Shown here one piece after another: positions 50,632 to 58,996 of a stretch of DNA of 64,000 nucleotides (the stretch's first letter is position 1; each line of letters begins with the position of its first letter). The notes beneath the pieces were generated by a model. The model was not told the DNA's origin. It did no database searches and saw only the letters and a program-made list of their open reading frames with translations. The position numbers and the translations under genes are program-made. The DNA is taken from positions 358,764 through 422,763 of the forward strand of contig MAAQ01000020.1 of assembly GCA_002162685.1 (NCBI GenBank). The letters are read 5' to 3'. The stretch comes from Flavobacteriales bacterium 33_180_T64. Its GTDB lineage: Bacteria; Bacteroidota; Bacteroidia; Flavobacteriales; Flavobacteriaceae.

Positions 50632-51468
50632 TTATTCCTCGCTTTTATTCATTTCTGAAAGAAGTGAAGCGGTCAGTTGGTCAAGGAACAATGTCCGGCT
50701 ATTTTTTCTGTTCTTGATGTCCTGAAAGGTTTTGTAAATGTCCTTTGGGCTAAAGTCGAAAACCTCTTGTAGAATTTTGGATATTTTGATGATGCTTAAA
50801 CTATTTTGTTTTGCCATTCCGGAAGCGCACAGGGCATATAGCAGTTCTACCCAATCTGTATTTGTAAATGGCCAATCGATTTTTGCAGTCGGTTTAGATA
50901 TGGTGTTTTTACCGTTCAGCTTATTTTTAATGTCGTATTGCTTTTTATCCATATAGTTTACCAGAGCATTAAAAGCATTGAATTTCCCTAAAAGCATGTC
51001 TCTTGGCGTACAGAATTCTGGGTCTTGAAAATAGAATTTTGACGTAGTAATGCGGTAGGTTTCTAGATTGTCACGAGTGTAGTATATTTCATCAAAGTGA
51101 GTTGCGCCAGAATGCACATATTGTCCAAAATCAAGGTTATATAGAAAAAAGCGATTGAGCTTATTGATTTTCTTCTTTATAAACTTTAATTGAGCAGTTT
51201 TGTCAACTTTAGGGAATTGAACTTCAAAAGAATGAACTTCTGAGAAGTATATAAGTTTGACTAATGGTATTTGTTTGATTTTTTTAAAGAAAATTATTTC
51301 TTCATTCATACTTTCAAAATTATTGACCAAAATGTCTCTTTTAAAAGTACTAAGCAAATTTCTACTTAACTCAATAGAACGATGGGATTGTTCCAAAACC
51401 GACAGGTTTTCGAGCTTTATCCCATCTAATTCGACGAGAAGATTTTTGCCTAATGATTCTAAATCCAT
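50632..51468 (-). CDS. rteC: RteC-like excision regulator
   Basis: 278 aa. The central region NEEIIFFKKIKQIPLVKLIYFSEVH ... FIKKKINKLNRFFLYNLDFGQYVHSGATHFDEIYY is typical of RteC, the DNA-binding activator of excision genes in CTnDOT-type elements; the C-terminal part has the winged-helix stretch WVELLYALCASGMAKQNSLSIIKISKILQEVFDF. Expected to activate the HTH/excision-type gene downstream, through the palindromes found there. No RteA/RteB two-component pair is present, so its own control differs from CTnDOT. Confidence 0.85.
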   Translation of the reverse strand: MDLESLGKNLLVELDGIKLENLSVLEQSHRSIELSRNLLSTFKRDILVNNFESMNEEIIFFKKIKQIPLVKLIYFSEVHSFEVQFPKVDKTAQLKFIKKKINKLNRFFLYNLDFGQYVHSGATHFDEIYYTRDNLETYRITTSKFYFQDPEFCTPRDMLLGKFNAFNALVNYMDKKQYDIKNKLNGKNTISKPTAKIDWPFTNTDWVELLYALCASGMAKQNSLSIIKISKILQEVFDFSPKDIYKTFQDIKNRKNSRTLFLDQLTASLLSEMNKSEE

Positions 51469-51726
51469 TTGTAATCATAAATACGGTTAAGCCCCATCAA
51501 TATGATAGGTAATTTTAGTTTGGGTGGTTAGGTTGTTGCTAATATTCTTTGGCTAGCTAATGCGTAGGACTGGTACTTTAAAAGTAGAAGTTTTTATGAC
51601 AAGGGGAAACTAAAGAACTATTGAAAAATACTAACATATTTTTTAAAGGACGGTATTTTATTCCGTAGATATCTACGGAATGAACCGTATTTTCCTACGG
51701 TAATTGCTGTAGGACTTGGGATAATG
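51469..51726. promoter_or_regulatory. rteC upstream region with 20-bp palindrome
   Basis: Contains the perfect palindrome TTCCGTAGATATCTACGGAA (51661-51680), flanked by ACGGT (51650-51654) and ACCGT (51684-51688) and followed by CCTACGGT. The CCGTA half-site is shared with the palindromes in 50436-50586. No T run follows, so an operator is more likely than a terminator. Confidence 0.55.
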
Positions 51727-52644
51727 CTATTTCGATTTTTTTCGGTAGCGATTAATGAATTGTCTTCTATTTTTTACTCCAGTTTTTTTGTAGATGTTCG
51801 AGGCATGTTTAGAAACTGTACTTTCTGCAATAAACAAATCTTTAGCGATTTGCTTGTAACTAACATTGCTAAGAATTGATAAGGTAATCTCTATTTCTCT
51901 TCTTGTCAAATTTTCATAAATGATTTTTGTGTCGGCACAGTTGACTGCCTGTTCTTTACTCATTGCAAATACCTCGTACATTTTGGTTTTGTTTTCTAAA
52001 AAGTAAAGATGCCTATCTATTTCAATAATCGTAATAGCGTAAAAAGATGCATTCATAACCGTAAAGGTCAACCACTGATAATCTCCAATAAATGTAAATA
52101 CAGGCAATAGAGCAATACTCGCCACGCTAATCATCGATAATTTGTTTCGACGTAAGATGTATTCATTTGAATTGCTTGGATTGGAAATTCTCTCGTAAAA
52201 CATTCCTAAGAACACAAAGGCTAAAATCGAAATGGGTATAGTAAAAAGCAACCTTGAAGAGCTCAAGGAATAGGTAAAGAAGTATGGGACTAAAAAGAGA
52301 ATCATAAAACTACCAGAAACCAATATCGTCAAATTTCTAATGGAAGAATTATATTTTAATACTACGATATCATATTCTTTATAAAGATAATAGAGAATAT
52401 AAATACATAACGCAATAGCCACCCCATACGTGATAATGTATTGAAGGATGAAGGGGCCAGGAAAGTTCTTGATGGGTAGAAATCCGCCAGTTAGATTATA
52501 GATAATAAACAAAACGCCCAATGACAAAAATCTTTTATAACCACTTGAATCTTTTCGAGTTGAATAGTAGAGTGTAAACAATACAATGACCGTATCTAAT
52601 AATAGATAGAAGAAAGTAGTCCAATGTATTGATGTTCCAAACAT
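51727..52644 (-). CDS. Membrane-bound LuxR-type regulator
   Basis: 305 aa. About seven hydrophobic segments fill residues 8-220; the C-terminus carries a LuxR/GerE HTH: LTRREIEITLSILSNVSYKQIAKDLFIAESTVSKHASNIYKKTGVKNR (about 245-295). It would sense something in or across the membrane and act on DNA next to it. Eight nt after the asparaginase-like gene, so cotranscribed with it. Target genes are unknown, but rteC is directly downstream. Confidence 0.8.
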   Translation of the reverse strand: MFGTSIHWTTFFYLLLDTVIVLFTLYYSTRKDSSGYKRFLSLGVLFIIYNLTGGFLPIKNFPGPFILQYIITYGVAIALCIYILYYLYKEYDIVVLKYNSSIRNLTILVSGSFMILFLVPYFFTYSLSSSRLLFTIPISILAFVFLGMFYERISNPSNSNEYILRRNKLSMISVASIALLPVFTFIGDYQWLTFTVMNASFYAITIIEIDRHLYFLENKTKMYEVFAMSKEQAVNCADTKIIYENLTRREIEITLSILSNVSYKQIAKDLFIAESTVSKHASNIYKKTGVKNRRQFINRYRKKSK

Positions 52645-52652
52645 TTATATTC

Positions 52653-53156
52653 CTAGTCATTACGCCCAAATTTGTTGGTTTCTAAATTTTTAGTAACATT
52701 TTTCCAATGAAATATTTGTCCGTTCATAGCAATATAAACATCCGGTTTTAGGAATTGTAATGAGCTGATTGCATACCCTAAATTAAAAGGGGCATCTGTG
52801 TCAGCAGATGAACCTAATATGAAAGACCCAACCAGAACAATGGTTTTATTTAAGTTGAGATTTCCTATATATTTTGCGGTATCTTCCATTGTATAAGTGC
52901 CGTGCGTAATTAAAACTTTGGACACTTTTGATGATTTTATCTTACTTACTAACAACTTCCGGTCATTTTCATTTATTGCACGGCTATCTTTCTTAAAAAC
53001 ACTCTCAATAGTGTACTCGAAATCTACATTAGCACCATTAAGAAAATCCTTGATTAATACATTTGATTCTGTTATGTCATTTTCATTGACATAATCCAGT
53101 CCTTCTATAGTGCCACCTGTTGTTAAAATTTCAATCATAATTTTTAAGGATATCAT
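52653..53156 (-). CDS. Asparaginase-like N-terminal-domain protein
   Basis: 167 aa; a second ATG at 53138 (MIEILTTGGTIEG) is an equally good start. The two threonine motifs of L-asparaginases are kept: ILTTGGTIEG and VLITHGTYTMEDTAKYIG (the usual HGTDT reads HGTYT). Only the N-terminal domain exists, about half a normal 330-aa asparaginase, and the frame is undamaged, so it is a short type and not a broken gene. It could hydrolyse an amide substrate or bind a ligand for the LuxR partner; the Asp-to-Tyr change makes full activity doubtful. Confidence 0.7.
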   Translation of the reverse strand: MISLKIMIEILTTGGTIEGLDYVNENDITESNVLIKDFLNGANVDFEYTIESVFKKDSRAINENDRKLLVSKIKSSKVSKVLITHGTYTMEDTAKYIGNLNLNKTIVLVGSFILGSSADTDAPFNLGYAISSLQFLKPDVYIAMNGQIFHWKNVTKNLETNKFGRND

Positions 53157-53214
53157 CCTAACTCTAAAGAAATGGAATTATTGCATAGCAGTCTCAATAT
53201 TACCTTTAGTAAGA

Positions 53215-53400
53215 TTAGTATAACCCAGGGATATAGGTTTTAGGTGTTAGAAAAGGAATAGCAAGTTGAGCTTGAACAGTTTGATTGAATTTGAATTTTT
53301 TAAAATCTGTAATTTCATAAAAATCGGTTCGTGTAGGTTCAGAATTTAAGGTATAGACAATACCAAAAGGGGAAAGGTAATTTCGCCAAGAAAGTGTGTG
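53215..53400 (-). pseudogene. Possible remnant of a coding region
   Basis: About 61 open codons with no start codon, translating to protein-like text such as LSWRNYLSPFGIVYTLNSEP and TVQAQLAIPFLTPKTYIPG before a TAA at 53215. It may be the tail of a gene lost between the integrase and the asparaginase-like gene. No family recognised. Confidence 0.3.
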
Positions 53401-53480
53401 CCTTTACCAGTTCTTGCCATTTCCCAGCCATTCCCCAGTTATTTCTTAATTGTTTTGTTGCGGTATGGTAAATAAATTAC

Positions 53481-54695
53481 TTAAAAGTTGACCACACTAT
53501 CCAGAGCATCATCGGCGTCTTTGTGAATGAAGTTAGCTTGATAATTTAAAGTTGTTTTGAGGTCACTATGGCGATATAATTTTTGAAGCATTAATGGATG
53601 TATTGCATCGCCAGCAATATTACCAAAGCTATGACGAGCTATATGCATTGTTATTTTTTTATTTATACCGGCCTTTTTAGCAATAGACTTAAGGTTGTCG
53701 TTAAATTTCTTGGTAGCGGTTTTTCTCTTATTATAAATATCTTTTGCATCATCTAGATTAGCTTTTTTTAATTCGGGAAAAACAAAATCATCCTCACTTC
53801 GTTTATCATCTTTATAATAGCTTAAAATCAGTAAAACTTTTTCAGGAATTTTTAGTGAAAGAAGTTTTGAATTTTTGTTCATTCTATAATGAAGTCTGTT
53901 ATCATATATATCTGACCATTTGGTCCAAAGAACATCCGTAACTCTCATACCTGCAAAGTTAAAACTATAGAGCCAAACGTTTCTTGTATGTAGTTCAATT
54001 GAAGATAAATTGTCCAAACTTTCAATTTTCCTAATCTCAAAAATATTTAATCCTACTTTGGTGGTTTCTGGAAATCGAATACGAATTTTATCCGTCCCAA
54101 AAGGATATAATTCTCTGTTTACTATTTTTTGGGTAATAGCTTTATTGAACAACAAACGAATAAGTACAAGAATATTCATTATTGATGTTTCTGCAAGTGA
54201 ATGTTTAACCTTTAGGTATATCATTAATTTTTTGAGAAAACGCTCGTCGATTTCTTGAAAAGAAAGCTGTTTGGATTTATGAAATTTTAATAAATAACTT
54301 ACCAAAGCACTATCGGTTGATAGGCGGTTTAATTTTTCTGAACTTTCTAATTCGTCCAGATGTTCCTGTGCTAATTCAAAAAAGGTTAAGTTTTTTCCAG
54401 ATGAATATATTTCTTTTTTAATCTGATTGGCAGAGGCATCCTTTTTTTCGGATTGTAAATTAATAAGAGCTTTGTTAGCCTCGGATAGTTTTAAAGATAA
54501 TAGACTGTTCAAGTTATCAGCATTGATATTCGCTTTCTTGACCCGAATGTTTTTTTCGTCCCAATCTTCAAGTTCAATATAATGCCCTATATATTGATAA
54601 GTGGAGCGACGGTTTTTGGTAATGCGAATAGCCAAAGGATATAAGCCTTCTCTATTCGACTTTTTGCGAAGTACTATTTTTGCGTTTGCTGACAT
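53481..54695 (-). CDS. int: Tyrosine site-specific integrase
   Basis: 404 aa. N-terminal arm-binding domain (KIVLRKKSNREGLYPLAIRITKNRRSTYQYIG), SAM-like core-binding domain (about 110-205), and catalytic domain with Arg in FAGMRVTDVLW (about 249), HxxR in MHIARHSFG (about 349-353), His in LYRHSDLKTT (about 373) and nucleophile Tyr in LNYQANF (about 383). It should cut and join within the 15-bp core in the anticodon loop of tRNA-Leu. The gene lies 205 nt from the attR core and its promoter region contains three arm-type repeats, so it may repress itself. Confidence 0.92.
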   Translation of the reverse strand: MSANAKIVLRKKSNREGLYPLAIRITKNRRSTYQYIGHYIELEDWDEKNIRVKKANINADNLNSLLSLKLSEANKALINLQSEKKDASANQIKKEIYSSGKNLTFFELAQEHLDELESSEKLNRLSTDSALVSYLLKFHKSKQLSFQEIDERFLKKLMIYLKVKHSLAETSIMNILVLIRLLFNKAITQKIVNRELYPFGTDKIRIRFPETTKVGLNIFEIRKIESLDNLSSIELHTRNVWLYSFNFAGMRVTDVLWTKWSDIYDNRLHYRMNKNSKLLSLKIPEKVLLILSYYKDDKRSEDDFVFPELKKANLDDAKDIYNKRKTATKKFNDNLKSIAKKAGINKKITMHIARHSFGNIAGDAIHPLMLQKLYRHSDLKTTLNYQANFIHKDADDALDSVVNF

Positions 54696-54726
54696 TGTTG
54701 TCCTGTTTTAGTGCGAAAGTCAAATC

Positions 54727-54803
54727 AGGTACAACATTTGTTCTAAGAACGGAATAAAGATACGATTTTATTCAGTTCTCTGGGTACAACATAGGTACAA
54801 CAA
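54727..54803 (+). repeat. Right integrase arm-type sites (three)
   Basis: AGGTACAACAT at 54727-54737, GGGTACAACAT at 54782-54792 and AGGTACAACAA at 54793-54803; the last two are tandem, as at the left end. All run in the same direction as the left copies. They lie between the integrase start and the attR core. Confidence 0.7.
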
Positions 54804-54899
54804 ATCTTGAAATCAATTGATATTAGATGATATCAAAGAAAATGTAAAATCACATAATCAATTGAAAATGAATGACTTTGCTGTTGTTTGGACAAATGT

Positions 54900-54914
54900 A
54901 CGCTAGACTTAGGA
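54900..54914 (+). repeat. attR core
   Basis: Second copy of the 15-bp core ACGCTAGACTTAGGA; the right boundary of the element. Confidence 0.85.
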
Positions 54915-54957
54915 TCTAGTGCCGCAAGGTGTGAGAGTTCGAGTCTCTCCGCCTGTA
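54900..54957 (+). pseudogene. 3' half of host tRNA-Leu(UAG)
   Basis: Begins in the anticodon stem-loop and continues through the variable arm, T-arm (GAGAG-TTCGAGT-CTCTC) and acceptor strand CGCCTGT-A. Upstream sequence from the element (ACAAATGT) does not rebuild the D-arm or 5' acceptor. Partner of the 5' half at 11379-11417. Without a promoter or 5' half it cannot yield a tRNA. Confidence 0.85.
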
Positions 54958-54963
54958 CTTTTG

Positions 54964-54999
54964 AAACCCTTGTAAACATAGTGTTTACAAGGGTTTTTT
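54964..54999 (+). terminator. Original terminator of host tRNA-Leu
   Basis: 15-bp perfect stem (54964-54978 and 54982-54996), 3-nt loop, T run. Now 43.5 kb away from the tRNA promoter. Confidence 0.85.
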
Positions 55000-55502
55000 A
55001 TTGATAATATGTCATGTTTATGTTATGCTGCTAGCGTAATTAGCTAATATTCAGTTTGTTGATTTATTTTTTATTGATTATTACTATATATGTTAATTTT
55101 TCTCACCCTTACTAAAAGCAAGGGCAAACCATACTTATCTTTTGTTTTTAAGTAGTTTATTTGCACCATCATTTAACGATGTTTTTTAGTTCAAGGGGAA
55201 CTTCTATAGGCTTAAGCTCTGTTTTTTTTTCAGAGCTTTTGCTGTTTTTATGACTTTAATTTTACAAAAAAACCTCCAAGATTTCTCAAGAAGGCTTTTT
55301 AGGCTAATTCAAACCATTAATTAATCTATATCATAAGTGTCACTTATTTAATGTAGAGTCTTTTATAAAATGGTTCATTTAGGTTTTTGCTTTAACATTT
55401 AAAGCAAAAGCCTTCATTTTTAAAAGTTTAAAAAGCAAACATTTTTTTTGTCAAGGTATTAGATTTATCGAATGTTTTTTACCAATAATTAAACTTTTAT
55501 AA
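55000..55502. other. Intergenic region upstream of RHS genes
   Basis: About 500 AT-rich bases without a gene. Two hairpins are visible: AAGCTCTG (55214-55221) with CAGAGCTT (55231-55238) around a T run, and TTTTGCTTTAA (55385-55395) with complement 55399-55409. They may act as terminators or leader structures for the RHS operon; no clean promoter box found. Confidence 0.4.
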
Positions 55503-58500
55503 ATGAAAAATTTTGCCACATACATTATTACTATACTAATAGTTTTAATGGGTTCATGTATGTATGGACAAGAATTACCAGAAGTCATTCCGCCTTCACC
55601 AACTGTAGCTAATTTAATGCAGTTTGAAGAAGTGCCAGTAAGTCATTATACAGGGCAGCCTAATATTTCTATTCCAATTTATAGTAAGTCTATAAATAGT
55701 GAATTAGGAATTAATCTTGCCTTAAGTTATAACACCCAAGGTGTTAAAATAAATAATCGTTCTGGTTGGGTAGGTACAGGCTGGAGTTTAGAAGCAGGAG
55801 GAGTGATCTCTAGAACCGTAAGAGGTATTGCAGATGAGAAAAAGCTTGGGGAGGTTTTCAATGGTCCCATTACTGATATAGGTGTATTTCATAATAATGA
55901 TTTTTGGGATTATGAGACTTTAGATGATTATAATAAGAAGAAATTTCACTGGAGAGCAAATGGAGGAGACAATAAATATGATTATGAATCAGATTTATTT
56001 CAATTTAATGCTCTGGGATTGACAGGTCGATTTGTTATTATAAAAGAAAATGGTGTTTTAGTTCCTAAGCTTTTGACAAAAAATCAAAACATAAAAATAG
56101 CTATTGATTATGGGACAGCAAGTAATTCATTTGAATTAAATTCTTTTACTCTTACAGATACAAAAGGTAATATTTACATTTTTGATAAGAAGGAGATTTT
56201 AAGTTCTGAGCCTTTCATAGCAATACAGAAATTTAATGGAGATCAGACTATTTCAGGACAAAATTCAGATGTAACGACAACTAATGCTTGGTATCTTTCT
56301 AAGATAGAGACTAGCAATGGAAATGAATTGGTGAGGTTTGAATATCAGGAAATAGAAGAGGACTATATTGTTTCTATAGATAGAACCTACAATGAAATTA
56401 CATATATCTCAACACCTATTATTAACGGGACGATAAAAGAGAATGAATATAATGCGAGTATTTTAAAACCAGAGAAGGTAATATCCTATTATAGGTCTGT
56501 TGGAGATACACAAAAATTGCAAAAAATTATTTTTAGAGATAATATAACAATTGAGTTTTTGGCAACTTCATCAAATCCAGAAACTGGAGGAGCTGCTTTA
56601 AGTCATATACTAATAAAGGATTCAAATGGTAATGAGAATAAACGTTATTCTTTCAATTATGATCAATTAATAGCAGATAGATTATGGTTGACCAGTATTG
56701 ATGAAAAAGTAGGCTTGTTAACTAATCCCTACATTTTAGAATATATTGACAAGAATGAATTACCTTCTTTTGATTCAATATCTGATGCTTGGGGCTATAA
56801 TGAAGGGATGTCAAATGTTGTAGTAAATTCGTCATGTAATGTCGGGAATCCATTTGATAAAGACGCTATACAAAAAGGCTTACTAAGTAAAATTATTTAC
56901 CCAACTGGCGGTGTGAAAGAATTTGAATTTGAGCATAACAGAATAACATATCAAAGTAAAACAGGGATTTTGTCTGCACCAGGAAATGAAGATCCTAAAG
57001 CAGTGCATTTGTCAGATGTTTATTACCAAGAAAACAATCCAGATAATTGGGTTCTAGGTTCTACGAGTTCATTTCCAACGTTTAATAATAATACATCGTC
57101 AGGCCCCGAATCATTTACGATTAACCAAGCGACAGAAGTTATATTTAATGTAAATAACTTTAATATAGATATATCTGGTTGTGCTGTTGGAGATAGTGAA
57201 GAAAGTATTTTATTTAATTCAAAAATAGAAATTGTCGGAACTGGTTTAAGTACTTATCATCATAATATCCGATTGGATAATCTTACTCAAGATCAACTTG
57301 TATTAAATCTTGCGGCAGGAACTTATGAAGTGTCTTTACTAGTTTTAAATACATGTCCGGATATAAGTTTTAATCTTTGTTATAATGAAAGAACATATAC
57401 AACACATGTATCTCGATTTGTCTATGGAGGAGGCGTACGTATAAAGGAAATTCGTTTTAATGACAATAATACAGCAACAATTCCTTCCCGTAAAATCAGC
57501 TATGATTATACTGATACTACTGACGATACAATGTCTTCTGGAGGAATTGATGGAGATCTTGAAGGACTTTTAAAAGAGTATAATGTAGAAACTGAGCGTT
57601 ATATTTTTAATGGGCCACGTTCAGACGGTTACCATCCATATAATATGGCAGGTAGAGATATTCATTATACAGTTAGGACTGAAGCATTAAATGTTGAATT
57701 AACACAAGGTAATTATGTAGGTTATAAAACGGTAAATGTTTCTGAAGAGGATAATGGTTTCACTAGGTATACCTTTACTTCTCCTCAAGATTACGCAAGT
57801 CCTTCAGATGTGTTTGTTTATCCTTTTAAACCAGCACCTAATATTGATTTTAAAAGAGGTTTATTATTGAAAAAGCAAATTTTCGAACATAATAATCAAC
57901 CTTATCCTTCTGGTAGTGAACCACCAGGTAAACTGATTGAGACTGAAAACACCTATACTTTTATTGAAGAAATTATAACACCTTCTTATACTTTATTTAA
58001 TAGAGAGAACTGTATTTGGGTTCAGTTCTATAATTCTTTTGATAGTTATATTGCTAAAATTGTGCAAAATGAACCCCCTTGTGATGAGAGTGGAGGTTGT
58101 ATAACAGGTTTAGACAATTGTTATGATGCTATTACTCCAGTAGAGTCTGATTTAAATCTTTTATTTTATTTCGAAGAAAGCCCAGTAGAGTCTGGTTGGG
58201 CCCAATTAACGCAGACCAAGACAACAAATTATTTTTATGATGATCAAGACAATCAGACGTCAATTGAGTCTAGACAAACCTTTGAATATAATGACGATAA
58301 TTTTCAAATTTCAAAACAACATTCTTATGTCTACGAACTAGGTATTGAGCAGGACTATCTGACCGAATATTATTACCCTGTAGGAACGACACTAAGCAGT
58401 AATACCATTGTAATTAGGCAAGCACTTGAGGGTTTAAATAAGATTAATGAAGTGTTAGAAACTGTAAGCTATAAGAATACAGTAAAACTTTCTCAAACCA

Positions 58501-58994
58501 ATACCATCTATAATGAATTTGCAACCAATCAAGTCTTACCACAAGACGTACAGGTAAGTAAAGGAAGTGCTGCTTTAGAGTCTCGTATAGAATTTAAAAG
58601 ATACGATACCTATGGGAACCCTTTAGAGGTTAGTAAAGTAGACGGGATTCCAATAAGTTATATTTGGGGTTATGATAATATGTATCCTGTTGCAAAGCTG
58701 GTTGGTGTTAGTTTTTCTGAAATAGAACAACTTATGGGTAACGATTTTAATGCAGGAATAGGTGGATTAACTACAGGTCCTTCAGGTCAAATAAATATAT
58801 TAAAATCCAATTTTCTAAATGCTCAAATCTCAACATATGAGTATGATACTATGGTTGGAATCACAAAAATGACCGATGCTAGAGGGTATTTTATGACCTA
58901 TCACTATGATGAATTTAATAGACTCAAACATGTCAAGGATGAGGATGGGAATATTTTAAGTGAAAACGAGTACAACTACAAAAACCAATACTAA
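55503..58994 (+). CDS. RHS-type surface protein, first component
   Basis: 1163 aa with a signal peptide (ATYIITILIVLMGSCMYGQE). The N-terminal part, VPVSHYTGQPNISIPIYSKSINSELGINLALSYNTQGVKINNRSGWVGTGWSLEAGGVISR in pieces, is the SpvB/RHS-associated start seen in many Bacteroidetes. Tyr-Asp type repeats appear towards the end (TYEYDTMVGITKMTDARGY, YHYDEFNRLKHVKDEDGN). It stops after the last YD repeat without a core or toxin domain; the second RHS protein starts 2 nt later. Together they resemble a shell plus RHS core split over two genes. Probably exported; role in surface interaction or delivery is inferred. Confidence 0.8.
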   Translation: MKNFATYIITILIVLMGSCMYGQELPEVIPPSPTVANLMQFEEVPVSHYTGQPNISIPIYSKSINSELGINLALSYNTQGVKINNRSGWVGTGWSLEAGGVISRTVRGIADEKKLGEVFNGPITDIGVFHNNDFWDYETLDDYNKKKFHWRANGGDNKYDYESDLFQFNALGLTGRFVIIKENGVLVPKLLTKNQNIKIAIDYGTASNSFELNSFTLTDTKGNIYIFDKKEILSSEPFIAIQKFNGDQTISGQNSDVTTTNAWYLSKIETSNGNELVRFEYQEIEEDYIVSIDRTYNEITYISTPIINGTIKENEYNASILKPEKVISYYRSVGDTQKLQKIIFRDNITIEFLATSSNPETGGAALSHILIKDSNGNENKRYSFNYDQLIADRLWLTSIDEKVGLLTNPYILEYIDKNELPSFDSISDAWGYNEGMSNVVVNSSCNVGNPFDKDAIQKGLLSKIIYPTGGVKEFEFEHNRITYQSKTGILSAPGNEDPKAVHLSDVYYQENNPDNWVLGSTSSFPTFNNNTSSGPESFTINQATEVIFNVNNFNIDISGCAVGDSEESILFNSKIEIVGTGLSTYHHNIRLDNLTQDQLVLNLAAGTYEVSLLVLNTCPDISFNLCYNERTYTTHVSRFVYGGGVRIKEIRFNDNNTATIPSRKISYDYTDTTDDTMSSGGIDGDLEGLLKEYNVETERYIFNGPRSDGYHPYNMAGRDIHYTVRTEALNVELTQGNYVGYKTVNVSEEDNGFTRYTFTSPQDYASPSDVFVYPFKPAPNIDFKRGLLLKKQIFEHNNQPYPSGSEPPGKLIETENTYTFIEEIITPSYTLFNRENCIWVQFYNSFDSYIAKIVQNEPPCDESGGCITGLDNCYDAITPVESDLNLLFYFEESPVESGWAQLTQTKTTNYFYDDQDNQTSIESRQTFEYNDDNFQISKQHSYVYELGIEQDYLTEYYYPVGTTLSSNTIVIRQALEGLNKINEVLETVSYKNTVKLSQTNTIYNEFATNQVLPQDVQVSKGSAALESRIEFKRYDTYGNPLEVSKVDGIPISYIWGYDNMYPVAKLVGVSFSEIEQLMGNDFNAGIGGLTTGPSGQINILKSNFLNAQISTYEYDTMVGITKMTDARGYFMTYHYDEFNRLKHVKDEDGNILSENEYNYKNQY

Positions 58995-58996
58995 TC

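Larger units (their letters stand above)
11403..54914. mobile_element. Integrative and conjugative element in tRNA-Leu
   Basis: About 43.5 kb bounded by direct copies of a 15-bp core (11403-11417 and 54900-54914). It contains a tyrosine integrase next to the right end, arm-type repeats near both ends, a relaxase-type mobilisation pair, a coupling ATPase, a full type IV secretion operon, RteC, SSB, RadC-like and ParB-like proteins, and two cargo blocks. Gene content resembles CTnDOT-type elements of Bacteroidetes, with its own arrangement. All parts expected for self-transfer appear present, and no transfer gene is visibly broken. Confidence 0.9.

Noticed and set aside
54900..54957. A third complete tRNA-Leu at the right end
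   Set aside because: Only the 3' half is present; the sequence upstream of the core cannot form the D-arm or pair with the acceptor strand.
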